Source: CAZYPU01 sp964649665 (lineage in GTDB: Bacteria; Omnitrophota; Gorgyraeia; JABMRN01; RBG-13-46-9). Taken from it: 12,511 nt of DNA. Within the stretch, counting starts at the first letter, position 1. The number at the start of each line of letters is the position of its first letter. A program made the translations under genes and the position numbers. A model generated the notes under the pieces. That model had not been told where the DNA came from and searched no databases. It worked only from the letters and a program-made list of their open reading frames with translations. The DNA is taken from assembly GCA_964649665.1 (NCBI GenBank), contig CAZYPU010000032.1, positions 1 to 12,511 on the forward strand, read 5' to 3'. Shown in pieces: positions 7,016-12,511 of the stretch.

Positions 7016-7034
7016 CCGGCTCAGGGTGAGCCGG
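7016..7034 (+). repeat. Small hairpin just before the mscS ribosome-binding site
   Basis: CCGGCTCA at 7016-7023 and TGAGCCGG at 7027-7034 are perfect 8-bp arms around GGG. It is preceded by TTCGAC, so it may be a degenerate copy of the TCGAC/CTCAGG repeat type seen at 1940. It ends 1 nt before the Shine-Dalgarno AGGGAGG (7036-7042) and could influence initiation or mark an RNA processing boundary between porB and the channel gene. No T-tract follows, so it is not a terminator. Confidence 0.6.
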
Positions 7035-7048
7035 CAGGGAGGATGGAG

Positions 7049-8107
7049 ATGATTCAGCAAATTCAGCAATTCATAAAGATTGATTTCATGAAAAACAGCG
7101 TCCGGGATTACCTGGTATGCGTGGGCCTGCTTTTAGCCGGTTTTATTGCGATCAAACTAACAGAGGTCGTTATCGTAAAACGGCTGAGGAAATGGGCGAA
7201 AAAAACCGCCACGACGCTTGATGACTTCGTCGTAGAAATAATTCAGAAACTGGGCGTTCCCATGGCGTATTTCACGATTTTCTACCTCATCATGAACACC
7301 CTGACGCTGGATCCGTCCTTCAAGAAGGTTATGGATATTGCGCTGATGAGCCTTCTTGTTGTTTTCGGGGCGCGCCTGGGCATATCGATCGCGAACCACG
7401 GATTTAAGATTTACTGGGTGGGCCGGGGAAAAGACGTATCCCTGGAACACAGCTTAAACGGCATCCTGAAAGTAATAAAGGTGGTTATATGGGGCGTGGC
7501 GATCTGTTTCTTTCTCGACAACCTCGGATTCAAAATATCCGCCGTTATCGCCGGGCTCGGCATAGGCGGCGTCGCGGTGGCGCTGGCCGCGCAGGCTATC
7601 CTGGGGGACCTTTTCAGCTATTTCGCGATTCTTTTTGACAGGCCCTTCGAAATAGGGGATTTTATCATAATAGACGAATATCTCGGGACCATCGAGCACA
7701 TCGGCATCAAGACCACGCGCGTTCGCTCTCTCGGCGGCGAACAGCTGGTTTTTTCCAACAGCGACCTCACCGGATCGCGGGTCCGCAACTATAAAAGGAT
7801 GGGAAAGAGAAGGGTGGTTTTCAAACTCGGCGTTACCTATCAGACTTCCCTCGAGCAGGTAAAGGCCATCCCCGGGATAATTGAAAAAGTAATAAAAAAT
7901 GTTGAGAATACCACTTTCGACCGCGCGCATTTCGCTTCGTACGGCGATTTCAGCCTTATATTTGAAGTCGTTTACTATGTTCTCAGCAGGGATTATAATA
8001 AATACATGGACATACAGCAGCAAATCAATTTTGATATAAAAGAAGAGTTTGAAAAGCGCGCCATTGAATTTGCGTATCCTACCCAGACGCTGCACCTCAG
8101 CAAATAA
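7049..8107 (+). CDS. MscS-family mechanosensitive ion channel
   Basis: Channels of this family open under membrane tension and release solutes during hypo-osmotic shock. The 352-residue product shows about five hydrophobic segments (near 21-43, 69-88, 95-115, 140-161 and 163-198). The last is the pore helix with the glycine/alanine-rich GLGIGGVAVALAAQ, followed by the beta-domain signature FDRPFEIGDFIII, GTIEHIGIKTTRVRS and FSNSDL. The extra helices put it with the medium-size YnaI/YbdG-like members rather than minimal three-helix MscS. The frame is open from 6995 and there is an ATG at 7043, but the Shine-Dalgarno AGGGAGG at 7036-7042 abuts 7043 and sits 6 nt from 7049, so 7049 is preferred. 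No functional link to the por genes is apparent. Confidence 0.93.
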   Translation: MIQQIQQFIKIDFMKNSVRDYLVCVGLLLAGFIAIKLTEVVIVKRLRKWAKKTATTLDDFVVEIIQKLGVPMAYFTIFYLIMNTLTLDPSFKKVMDIALMSLLVVFGARLGISIANHGFKIYWVGRGKDVSLEHSLNGILKVIKVVIWGVAICFFLDNLGFKISAVIAGLGIGGVAVALAAQAILGDLFSYFAILFDRPFEIGDFIIIDEYLGTIEHIGIKTTRVRSLGGEQLVFSNSDLTGSRVRNYKRMGKRRVVFKLGVTYQTSLEQVKAIPGIIEKVIKNVENTTFDRAHFASYGDFSLIFEVVYYVLSRDYNKYMDIQQQINFDIKEEFEKRAIEFAYPTQTLHLSK

Positions 8108-8140
8108 CCCTAAGGCGGCCGCGGCGGACGAAAAAATTTG

Positions 8141-9112
8141 ATGAAAATATTTGTAACGGGCGCGACGGGATTTATCGGAAGGAATCTCGCGCGGCGCCTG
8201 ACAGAAGAGGGCCACGAGGTTATTTGCGGGATACGTTCACCCGCCAGAGCAAAACTTTTTCTTCCGGCCGGCGCAAAATCCGCCCGAATATATCTTGAAC
8301 ACAAAGAAACAATATCCCGCATCCTGACGGAGGAGAGGCCGGACGCCGTTTATCACTGCGCCGCGCTTGTGGAAAGCCGCTCCATTAAAAATCTTCGGCG
8401 GGTAAACCGGGACGGCACAAAAAACGTTCTGGAGGCGTGCCTCGAGGCGGGGGTAAAAAAAGTAATATATTTAAGCACGATCGCGGTGGCGAGCGGGAAC
8501 CCGGAGGTCCCGCTTACGGAAGATCTGCCGCTCAAAGCGAGAAACCCATACGGCCTGTCCAAGCTCGAGGCGGAAAAAGTAGCTCTCGAGTACCGTAAAA
8601 AAGGGCTTAAGATAGCGATAATCCGGCCCACTATGGTTTACGGCGAAGGCGAACCGCACGCCCTGGCGCATATCATAAAGGGATTAAAAAGGCGCGTTAT
8701 ACCCATTTTTGGAAAAGGCGAGAAAAAGCTGCACCTTGTTTCCGTGGAGAACGTCGTGGATGTTTTAATTTTTTGCCTTTCAAAAGAAGAAGCGTATAAG
8801 GGAAGTTTTTTTGTGGCCGATAAAGAGGTTTTAACCGTAGGAGAAATATTGAATTACGTCGCCTCGGCCGCAGGCGCGAAACCGCCCCTTATTTTTCCCC
8901 GATGGATAGCGGATGTTCTTGCGAAGGTCCCGATTTTGAGAGGAAACGCCGATATTTTTACAAGGGACATGGTTTACAGCATAGACCGCTTGCGGGAGGA
9001 GCTTGGTTACGTGCCGCGCGTTTCAGTATACGACGGCCTTAAGCGAGCGGTGGTAACGGCAACCTGTCCGGCTTCGCAGATCAGACAGGTTCACAGGCTG
9101 ATAGTTAGGTAA
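8141..9112 (+). CDS. NAD-dependent epimerase/dehydratase (extended SDR)
   Basis: The 323-residue product is an extended short-chain dehydrogenase/reductase of the sugar-nucleotide epimerase or dihydroflavonol-reductase-like type. The Rossmann motif GATGFIG is at residues 7-13, the catalytic serine/threonine region YLSTIAV near 110-116, and the catalytic pair Y137/K141 in PYGLSKLE. A substrate cannot be named; candidates are UDP-sugars or sterol/flavonoid-like alcohols. The ATG at 8141 is used. A TTG immediately before it would add a single residue, and the Shine-Dalgarno is weak. The C-terminal 25 residues after GLKRAV do not look conserved. They include an inverted repeat, AACCTGTC at 9061-9068 with GACAGGTT at 9084-9091. 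The helicase starts 3 nt after the stop. Confidence 0.92.
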   Translation: MKIFVTGATGFIGRNLARRLTEEGHEVICGIRSPARAKLFLPAGAKSARIYLEHKETISRILTEERPDAVYHCAALVESRSIKNLRRVNRDGTKNVLEACLEAGVKKVIYLSTIAVASGNPEVPLTEDLPLKARNPYGLSKLEAEKVALEYRKKGLKIAIIRPTMVYGEGEPHALAHIIKGLKRRVIPIFGKGEKKLHLVSVENVVDVLIFCLSKEEAYKGSFFVADKEVLTVGEILNYVASAAGAKPPLIFPRWIADVLAKVPILRGNADIFTRDMVYSIDRLREELGYVPRVSVYDGLKRAVVTATCPASQIRQVHRLIVR

Positions 9113-9114
9113 CC

Positions 9115-11040
9115 ATGATATATGACCCGTTTCAGAAACAGGCCATAGATTACATTAAAAATGGTAATTCCGTTATCGTTTCCGCCCCCACGGGCGCGGG
9201 GAAGACGGTTATCGCGGAATACGTGATAAACGACTGTCTTGAAAAGGGGACCAAGGCCGTTTACACGGCACCCATAAAGGCCCTCTCGAACCAGAAGTTC
9301 CGTGAATTCCAGGGCGGCTTTCCCGGGAAAATCGGCATACTCACCGGCGACGTAAGCATAAACCCGCACGCCCCTATCCTTATAATGACAACCGAAATAT
9401 TCAGGAACAAGGTCCTTGAGGAATCGGAGAGCCTCAAGGAGTATTCGTGGATAATATTCGACGAGATTCACTATCTTGACGATTACGAGCGCGGCACCGT
9501 GTGGGAGGAGTCGCTTATATTTTTGCCCAAGCACATGAACATGCTCGCCCTTTCCGCCACGATACCCAATATAGACGAATTCGCGGACTGGATACACTCC
9601 ATCCACAAGCGGCCCTTAAAAATAGTGAAAGAGGAAAAGCGGCCCGTTCCGCTTCACTTTTTTTACCAGTGCCAGGGCGAAATTGTGGATAATCTTAACA
9701 AAGTAAGCCGCATTGAGGCGGCGATAAAAAAGTTTTATCATTACAAAGGCAGGCGTTTTCCACGAAAAGAGCATTTGAAGCCGAACCGCCCCACAACGCT
9801 TGTAAACAACCTTTTCCAGAACAACAGGCTCCCCTGCATATATTTTTCTTTCGGGAGGCGCCGCTGCGAATACCTCGCGGAAGAAATACGGGGATTTGAT
9901 TTTTTAGATGCCGGGGAAAAAGAGAAAATTCGGAGCCTTTGGAACGGGCTCTGCGAAAGGTTCGACCTTGCCGGCGAAAAAACGGCGCAGATAATTTTTC
10001 CGCTTATCGAAAGGGGTATCGCCTATCATCACGCGGGGATGCTGCCGACCTTAAAAGAGGTGATCGAACGGCTTTTTACGTCGCGCCTTATAAAAGTCAT
10101 ATTTACTACGGAGACTTTCGCGCTCGGGATAAACATGCCGGCGAGGACGGTTGTATTCGACGAACTGCGCAAATTCTACGGGCGTTTCCACGCGAACCTG
10201 AAGACGCGCGATTTTTACCAGATGGCGGGCCGCGCGGGCCGCAGGGGAATAGATACCGAAGGTTTTGTCTATAGCCGCGTTAACCCGCATTTTGTCCCTT
10301 TCCACGAGCTTAAGCGCATCATATACGGCGAGCCGGAAATGGTGCATTCGAGATTCAACGCCTCCTACGCGACCATACTGAATCTGTATGAAAAACACGG
10401 CGAAGAATTCTATGACATTTATCCCCGCTCCTTCCATTACTTCCGGGAGAAGAAGAAATACCAGGAGAGGGCGCTTCTGCTTTTGCATTCGAAAGTGGAT
10501 ATCCTGAAACAGCTCGGATATATAAAAGACGGCGCCCTTACGGAAAAGGGCGCTTTCGCGGGCAAGATCTACGGATACGAACTTTCGCTTTCCGAGCTTT
10601 ACGAAGAAGGCGTGCTCGAACATCTTTCGGAATGGGAGCTCGGGATACTGTCGCTGGCGCTCGTATTCGAGCCGCGCCGCGGCACAACATGGCCGCACCT
10701 CGAAAAAAGGATCAAGGAGCTGCAGAATATCACCGATGACATCGTAAGGCGCATCCAGAAGACGGAGAAAAGAATGCGGGTTATGCCTCTAAGCAAGATA
10801 TATTCGTATGAGCTTTCGCATTGCCTCGAGGCGTGGATGAAAGGCGAGGACTTTGAAAAAATGCTTAGCTACGGCGACGTTGACGAAGGTGAGATCATAA
10901 GGTATTTCCGGATGGCGATCCAGATCTTGAGGGAAATTCTCGATACCCGGTGTTCTTCCATGCTGAAAGAAAAAGGGAAAAAGGCAATCCACCTCATTAA
11001 CCGCGGCATAATAGACGCCGAGAAGCAGCTGCGCAGCTAA
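9115..11040 (+). CDS. Ski2-like DEAD/DEAH-box helicase
   Basis: The protein is a superfamily 2 helicase of the Ski2/Mtr4 type, in bacteria usually annotated as HelY-like or simply DEAD/DEAH helicase; RNA unwinding or turnover is the expected role. Motif I APTGAGKT is at residues 24-31, motif II DEIH at 116-119, motif III SAT at 147-149, and motif VI QMAGRAGRRG at 369-378. Other Ski2 hallmarks are HHAGMLP, FTTETFALGINMPARTVVF and SALSNQKF-like motif Ia (PIKALSNQKF). A winged-helix and helical-bundle region follows to residue 641. It is shorter than eukaryotic Ski2 proteins (about 1000 or more) and has no obvious arch insertion. It begins 3 nt after the SDR stop without a good Shine-Dalgarno, suggesting coupling, and ends at the terminator. 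Confidence 0.93.
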   Translation: MIYDPFQKQAIDYIKNGNSVIVSAPTGAGKTVIAEYVINDCLEKGTKAVYTAPIKALSNQKFREFQGGFPGKIGILTGDVSINPHAPILIMTTEIFRNKVLEESESLKEYSWIIFDEIHYLDDYERGTVWEESLIFLPKHMNMLALSATIPNIDEFADWIHSIHKRPLKIVKEEKRPVPLHFFYQCQGEIVDNLNKVSRIEAAIKKFYHYKGRRFPRKEHLKPNRPTTLVNNLFQNNRLPCIYFSFGRRRCEYLAEEIRGFDFLDAGEKEKIRSLWNGLCERFDLAGEKTAQIIFPLIERGIAYHHAGMLPTLKEVIERLFTSRLIKVIFTTETFALGINMPARTVVFDELRKFYGRFHANLKTRDFYQMAGRAGRRGIDTEGFVYSRVNPHFVPFHELKRIIYGEPEMVHSRFNASYATILNLYEKHGEEFYDIYPRSFHYFREKKKYQERALLLLHSKVDILKQLGYIKDGALTEKGAFAGKIYGYELSLSELYEEGVLEHLSEWELGILSLALVFEPRRGTTWPHLEKRIKELQNITDDIVRRIQKTEKRMRVMPLSKIYSYELSHCLEAWMKGEDFEKMLSYGDVDEGEIIRYFRMAIQILREILDTRCSSMLKEKGKKAIHLINRGIIDAEKQLRS

Positions 11041-11046
11041 AAAAAA

Positions 11047-11078
11047 GCAGGCCCGCCTTTAAGCGGACCTGCCTTTTT
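11047..11078 (+). terminator. Intrinsic terminator, probably bidirectional
   Basis: GCAGG-CCGC pairs with GCGG-CCTGC (one C/A mismatch) around a short loop, 11047-11072, followed by a T-run at 11074-11078. On the other strand the A-run at 11040-11046 becomes a T-tract after the same hairpin, so it can also end transcripts of the convergent gene at 11094-11546. Confidence 0.9.
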
Positions 11079-11093
11079 GGACCTGTTTCGGAT

Positions 11094-11546
11094 CTACTTT
11101 TTGCGGAGCCCTTTCATTTTTTGCTTCTGTTCTTCCGTCAGAATATTTCTTAGCCTTGCATGCGTCCGGATCGAAGCTTTCGCTTTTTCTTTCTTCAGTT
11201 CGTATTTCCGGTCGATCAGCTCATCTGTGGCCGCTGTGTCCATTGGGGATTCCCACATCTTCGCTTTTATGTCGACATCAAGAGAAGCAATCTCGGCCTT
11301 GTTCGCGATCTTGGCCTTTTTTGCCGCGATTTTCAGATCCTTTATCTCTTTTACCTGTTCATCCGTGAGTCCCAGCTCCTCTTTGTTTTTGAGGAAGAAA
11401 TGGGCTTTGTCGTGGGTCTTGTCCTTGCCGCAGCGATCATATCCGCCCTTTTTGTCTTTGCCATGCTCCGCGCAGGCGTTAAAGGCCACGACGCCAAACA
11501 CCAAACTGAAAGCTACAAATGCGATAACCGGAATTCCGCCCTTCAT
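11094..11546 (-). CDS. Periplasmic Spy/CpxP-like LTxxQ protein
   Basis: The 150-residue product has an N-terminal signal peptide (hydrophobic stretch about 5-22, likely cleavage after NACA at residue 26). A charged linker with several histidines and cysteines follows, then a long alpha-helical, lysine-rich region bracketed by two LTxxQ motifs: LTDEQ at 60-64 and LTEEQ at 136-140. This is the pattern of the Spy/CpxP/ZraP superfamily of periplasmic chaperones or metal-stress proteins. The exact role cannot be told; the His/Cys-rich linker (HGKDKKGGYDRCGKDKTHDK) might bind metal. The start is fixed by AAGGAGG at 11553-11559 (reverse strand), 6 nt away. It is a single-gene unit with its own promoter and shares the terminator with the helicase operon. 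Confidence 0.87.
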   Translation of the reverse strand: MKGGIPVIAFVAFSLVFGVVAFNACAEHGKDKKGGYDRCGKDKTHDKAHFFLKNKEELGLTDEQVKEIKDLKIAAKKAKIANKAEIASLDVDIKAKMWESPMDTAATDELIDRKYELKKEKAKASIRTHARLRNILTEEQKQKMKGLRKK

Positions 11547-11591
11547 GACGCACCTCCTTATGGTTTACTTACACTTACGAACGTGCACACA

Positions 11592-11620
11592 AGTATACCT
11601 GCAATGGACAAAGAAGTCAA
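11592..11620 (-). promoter_or_regulatory. Sigma70-type promoter for the Spy-like gene
   Basis: Read on the reverse strand, TTGACT (11615-11620) and TATACT (11592-11597) are separated by exactly 17 bp. This is near consensus and sits about 45 bp before the start codon at 11546. The Spy-like gene and the split tRNA gene therefore diverge from the interval 11547-11724. Confidence 0.78.
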
Positions 11621-11671
11621 GCGCACCCAAGCTAACTTTTTCATAGTTAACATTCACACGACGAAAATTCA

Positions 11672-11700
11672 TTGAAAATTGCCCCCGGTTGTGGTACACT
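11672..11700 (+). promoter_or_regulatory. Sigma70-type promoter for the split tRNA-Asn gene
   Basis: TTGAAA at 11672-11677 and TACACT at 11695-11700 are separated by 17 bp. Transcription would start near 11707, giving a short 5' leader of about 18 nt before the tRNA at 11725, as expected for a stable-RNA gene. Confidence 0.72.
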
Positions 11701-11838
11701 TCTTAGCACGGCTCTTTACTCTATTCCCCGATAGCTCAGTTGGTAGAGCGGATGGCTGTGCACGAGGTGCGCAGCACCGAGTGCAAAGGTGTTGTGCGCA
11801 AGGGGCGTAGCCCGAGGCAAACGTCTCGGGCGAAGGAG

Positions 11839-11847
11839 AGGAGGTGA
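11839..11847 (+). promoter_or_regulatory. Perfect Shine-Dalgarno of the intron-encoded endonuclease
   Basis: AGGAGGTGA is fully complementary to the 3' end of bacterial 16S rRNA. The GGAGG core ends 6 nt before the TTG at 11851 and thereby fixes this non-ATG start. It lies just past the putative P4 5' strand (11825-11830) and J4/5, so ribosome binding and intron folding must compete for neighbouring RNA. Confidence 0.85.
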
Positions 11848-11850
11848 CAA

Positions 11851-12267
11851 TTGGCAAAGCAAGTTGATAGGCGCGAGTACAAAGATCGCCGCCAGTATCT
11901 TATAAGGGCAGTTCATGCTCGCCGCAAAAAAATTCGACAAATGTCTGTTGAATATAAAAGCGGTAGATGTGAGATATGTGGCTATGATCGGTGTATAGAA
12001 GCCTTAGACTTCCATCATCGCGATACAACGAAAAAAGATTTTAGTATATCTTCAAAAGGATATACTAGATCTTGGAAGCGCGTAATGGAAGAACTTGATA
12101 AGTGTATGATAGTTTGTGCCAATTGTCATCGTGAACTCCACGCCCATGTTAGCAGCTTCCATGGGAAACCGTGGTTGAAAAAGCGAGTAAATTCAGGGAA
12201 ACCCCGCCCTTATGGCGAAGTGCCAAGAAGAACTTTGTATTTCGCCAAAAGTACGGGGCAATCCTGA
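11851..12267 (+). CDS. Intron-encoded HNH homing endonuclease
   Basis: The 138-residue product carries one HNH (beta-beta-alpha metal) nuclease domain. Zinc-type cysteine pairs are C40/C43 (CEICG) and C89/C92 (CANCH), with the catalytic HH at 55-56 (LDFHHRD), N91 and H93. The N-terminal 35 residues are basic (many R and K), suitable for DNA contact. The start is TTG, chosen for the perfect Shine-Dalgarno; an in-frame ATG at 11941 would leave only the nuclease core. The gene is visibly richer in A+T than the surrounding genes, as expected for a transferred element. Its last codons and TGA lie inside the conserved intron core (12256-12272). Its position inside a group I intron implies cleavage of intronless tRNA-Asn alleles to spread the intron, which is an inference. 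Confidence 0.93.
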   Translation: MAKQVDRREYKDRRQYLIRAVHARRKKIRQMSVEYKSGRCEICGYDRCIEALDFHHRDTTKKDFSISSKGYTRSWKRVMEELDKCMIVCANCHRELHAHVSSFHGKPWLKKRVNSGKPRPYGEVPRRTLYFAKSTGQS

Positions 12268-12292
12268 GCCAATCCTGCACTAAAGTGGAAGG

Positions 12293-12324
12293 CTTGCCTG
12301 CCGAAGCTTTAGCGTAGGCAGGTG
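12293..12324. repeat. Dispersed repeat hairpin in the intron P6 region
   Basis: CCTGCC at 12298-12303 and GGCAGG at 12317-12322 flank GAAGCTTTAGCGTA. This is a familiar dispersed repeat whose reverse-strand translation reads AYAKASAGK, a peptide I have often seen in candidate-phylum proteins. A related hairpin (GTCCGCC, GTAGCCC, GGCGAAGGCGGA) occurs inside dnaX at about 1361-1388. The right arm overlaps the expected 3' strand of P6. Confidence 0.75.
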
Positions 12325-12356
12325 CAGAGACTAGACACTCGCTACCTAACCTCACT

Positions 12357-12417
12357 GTCATTGCGAGGACCCCGAGCAAACGGCTGAAGGCCGCGCGTCG
12401 AGGGGGACGAAGCAATC
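12357..12417. repeat. Half of the palindromic repeat inserted in the intron P8 loop
   Basis: The segment starts GTCATTGCGAGG and ends GACGAAGCAATC. It is nearly identical to the reverse complement of 4329-4389, with only a few differences around AAACGGCTGAAGG. It falls between the two P8 strands (CTCA at 12351-12354 and TGAG at 12420-12423), replacing what would be a short loop. Confidence 0.88.
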
Positions 12418-12511
12418 TATGAGTACGGTAAAGGTATAGTCCGACTCTCGCAGTAATGCGAGTCAGTTCGTAACCATTAGGTCGTTGGTTCGAGTCCAAC
12501 TCGGGGAGCCA

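Larger units (their letters stand above)
11760..12470 (+). ncRNA. Group I self-splicing intron (IC3-like) in tRNA-Asn
   Basis: The 711-nt intron starts after exon GGCTGT and ends in G. P1 forms between exon/intron GCUGU-GC (11755-11761) and the guide GCGCAGC (11769-11775), with the U.G wobble exactly at U11759. Core blocks are recognisable. P4'/J5/4 is GGGCAATCCTGAGCCAA at 12256-12272, matching the plastid trnL intron core as I remember it. P7 pairs GACTA (12329-12333) with TAGTC (12437-12441). P8 pairs TACC and CTCA with TGAG and GGTA. J8/7 is AAGGTA. P9 (12443-12464) is GACT-CGCA/TGCG-AGTC with a GUAA loop. P6 pairs CCTGC (12274-12278) with GCAGG (12318-12322). CTCGGG (11825-11830) is the likely P4 5' strand. 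For P3, CGAGTG (11778-11783) matches CACTCG (12336-12341), but this is less certain. The HNH gene sits in the P5 extension. Confidence 0.94.
11725..12511 (+). tRNA. tRNA-Asn(GTT), split by a group I intron
   Basis: Exon 1 is 11725-11759 and exon 2 is 12471-12511. Joined, they give 76 nt with a perfect cloverleaf. The acceptor stem TCCCCGA pairs with TCGGGGA. The D arm is GCTC/GAGC around AGTTGGTA. The anticodon stem GATGG/CCATT surrounds the loop CTGTTAA, the variable loop is AGGTC, and the T arm GTTGG/CCAAC surrounds TTCGAGT. Discriminator G and an encoded CCA follow. The anticodon GTT (positions 34-36) specifies asparagine. The intron lies between U35 and U36. A scan for contiguous tRNA genes would miss it. 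It has its own promoter, and the window ends exactly at the CCA. Confidence 0.96.

Noticed and set aside
11077..11675. Forward-strand frames opposite the Spy-like gene
   Set aside because: The reverse-strand gene has a signal peptide, LTxxQ motifs, a strong Shine-Dalgarno and a promoter; the forward frames have none of these.
11851..12267. HNH gene as a free-standing endonuclease unrelated to the tRNA
   Set aside because: It lies between two exact tRNA halves and between recognisable group I core strands, so an intron-encoded role is better supported.
12149..12499. Reverse-strand open frame of 116 codons across the intron end
   Set aside because: It crosses the HNH gene, two repeats and the tRNA exon; its AYAKASAGK peptide is translated repeat.

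Overview
The window looks like a chromosomal segment from an anaerobic, probably uncultivated bacterium. A four-subunit ferredoxin-dependent pyruvate oxidoreductase points to anaerobic energy metabolism. The intergenic spaces are crowded with short palindromic repeats (ends like CGTCATTGCGAG / CTCGCAATGACG, and a TCGAC/CTCAGG type) of a kind I associate with Omnitrophota, Elusimicrobiota and neighbouring candidate phyla. The phylum is an inference and is not proven here.

Layout. 1-2638: dnaX (DNA polymerase III clamp-loader subunit) and recR (recombination mediator), separated by a palindromic repeat and lacking the ybaB gene often found between them. 2652-2786: a repeat element with a tandemly reiterated right end, followed by a good sigma70-type promoter. 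2874-11040: a likely single transcription unit of eight same-strand genes: a six-helix membrane protein of unknown role; porG, porD, porA and porB (gamma, delta, alpha, beta subunits); an MscS-type mechanosensitive channel; an NAD-dependent epimerase-like SDR; and a Ski2-like RNA helicase. It ends at a strong intrinsic terminator (11047-11078) that also serves the convergent gene at 11094-11546, a periplasmic Spy/CpxP-like protein with its own promoter.

11725-12511 is the most unusual region. It is a tRNA-Asn(GTT) gene, with encoded CCA, whose anticodon loop is split between positions 35 and 36 by a 711-nt group I intron. The intron core carries sequence blocks of the IC3 class known from plastid and cyanobacterial tRNA-Leu introns, and it encodes an HNH endonuclease read from a TTG codon behind a perfect Shine-Dalgarno. 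Two copies of genomic repeats lie inside the intron, in what appear to be the P6 and P8 loops. Joining the two exons gives a canonical 76-nt tRNA.

A second theme is how deeply the repeats are built into genes. One copy is translated in frame inside the dnaX linker, another supplies the ribosome-binding site and start codon of recR, two sit between por subunit genes, and two sit in the intron. The por genes together would oxidise pyruvate to acetyl-CoA with ferredoxin as acceptor. The remaining genes of the unit (channel, SDR, helicase) have no obvious link to that reaction.
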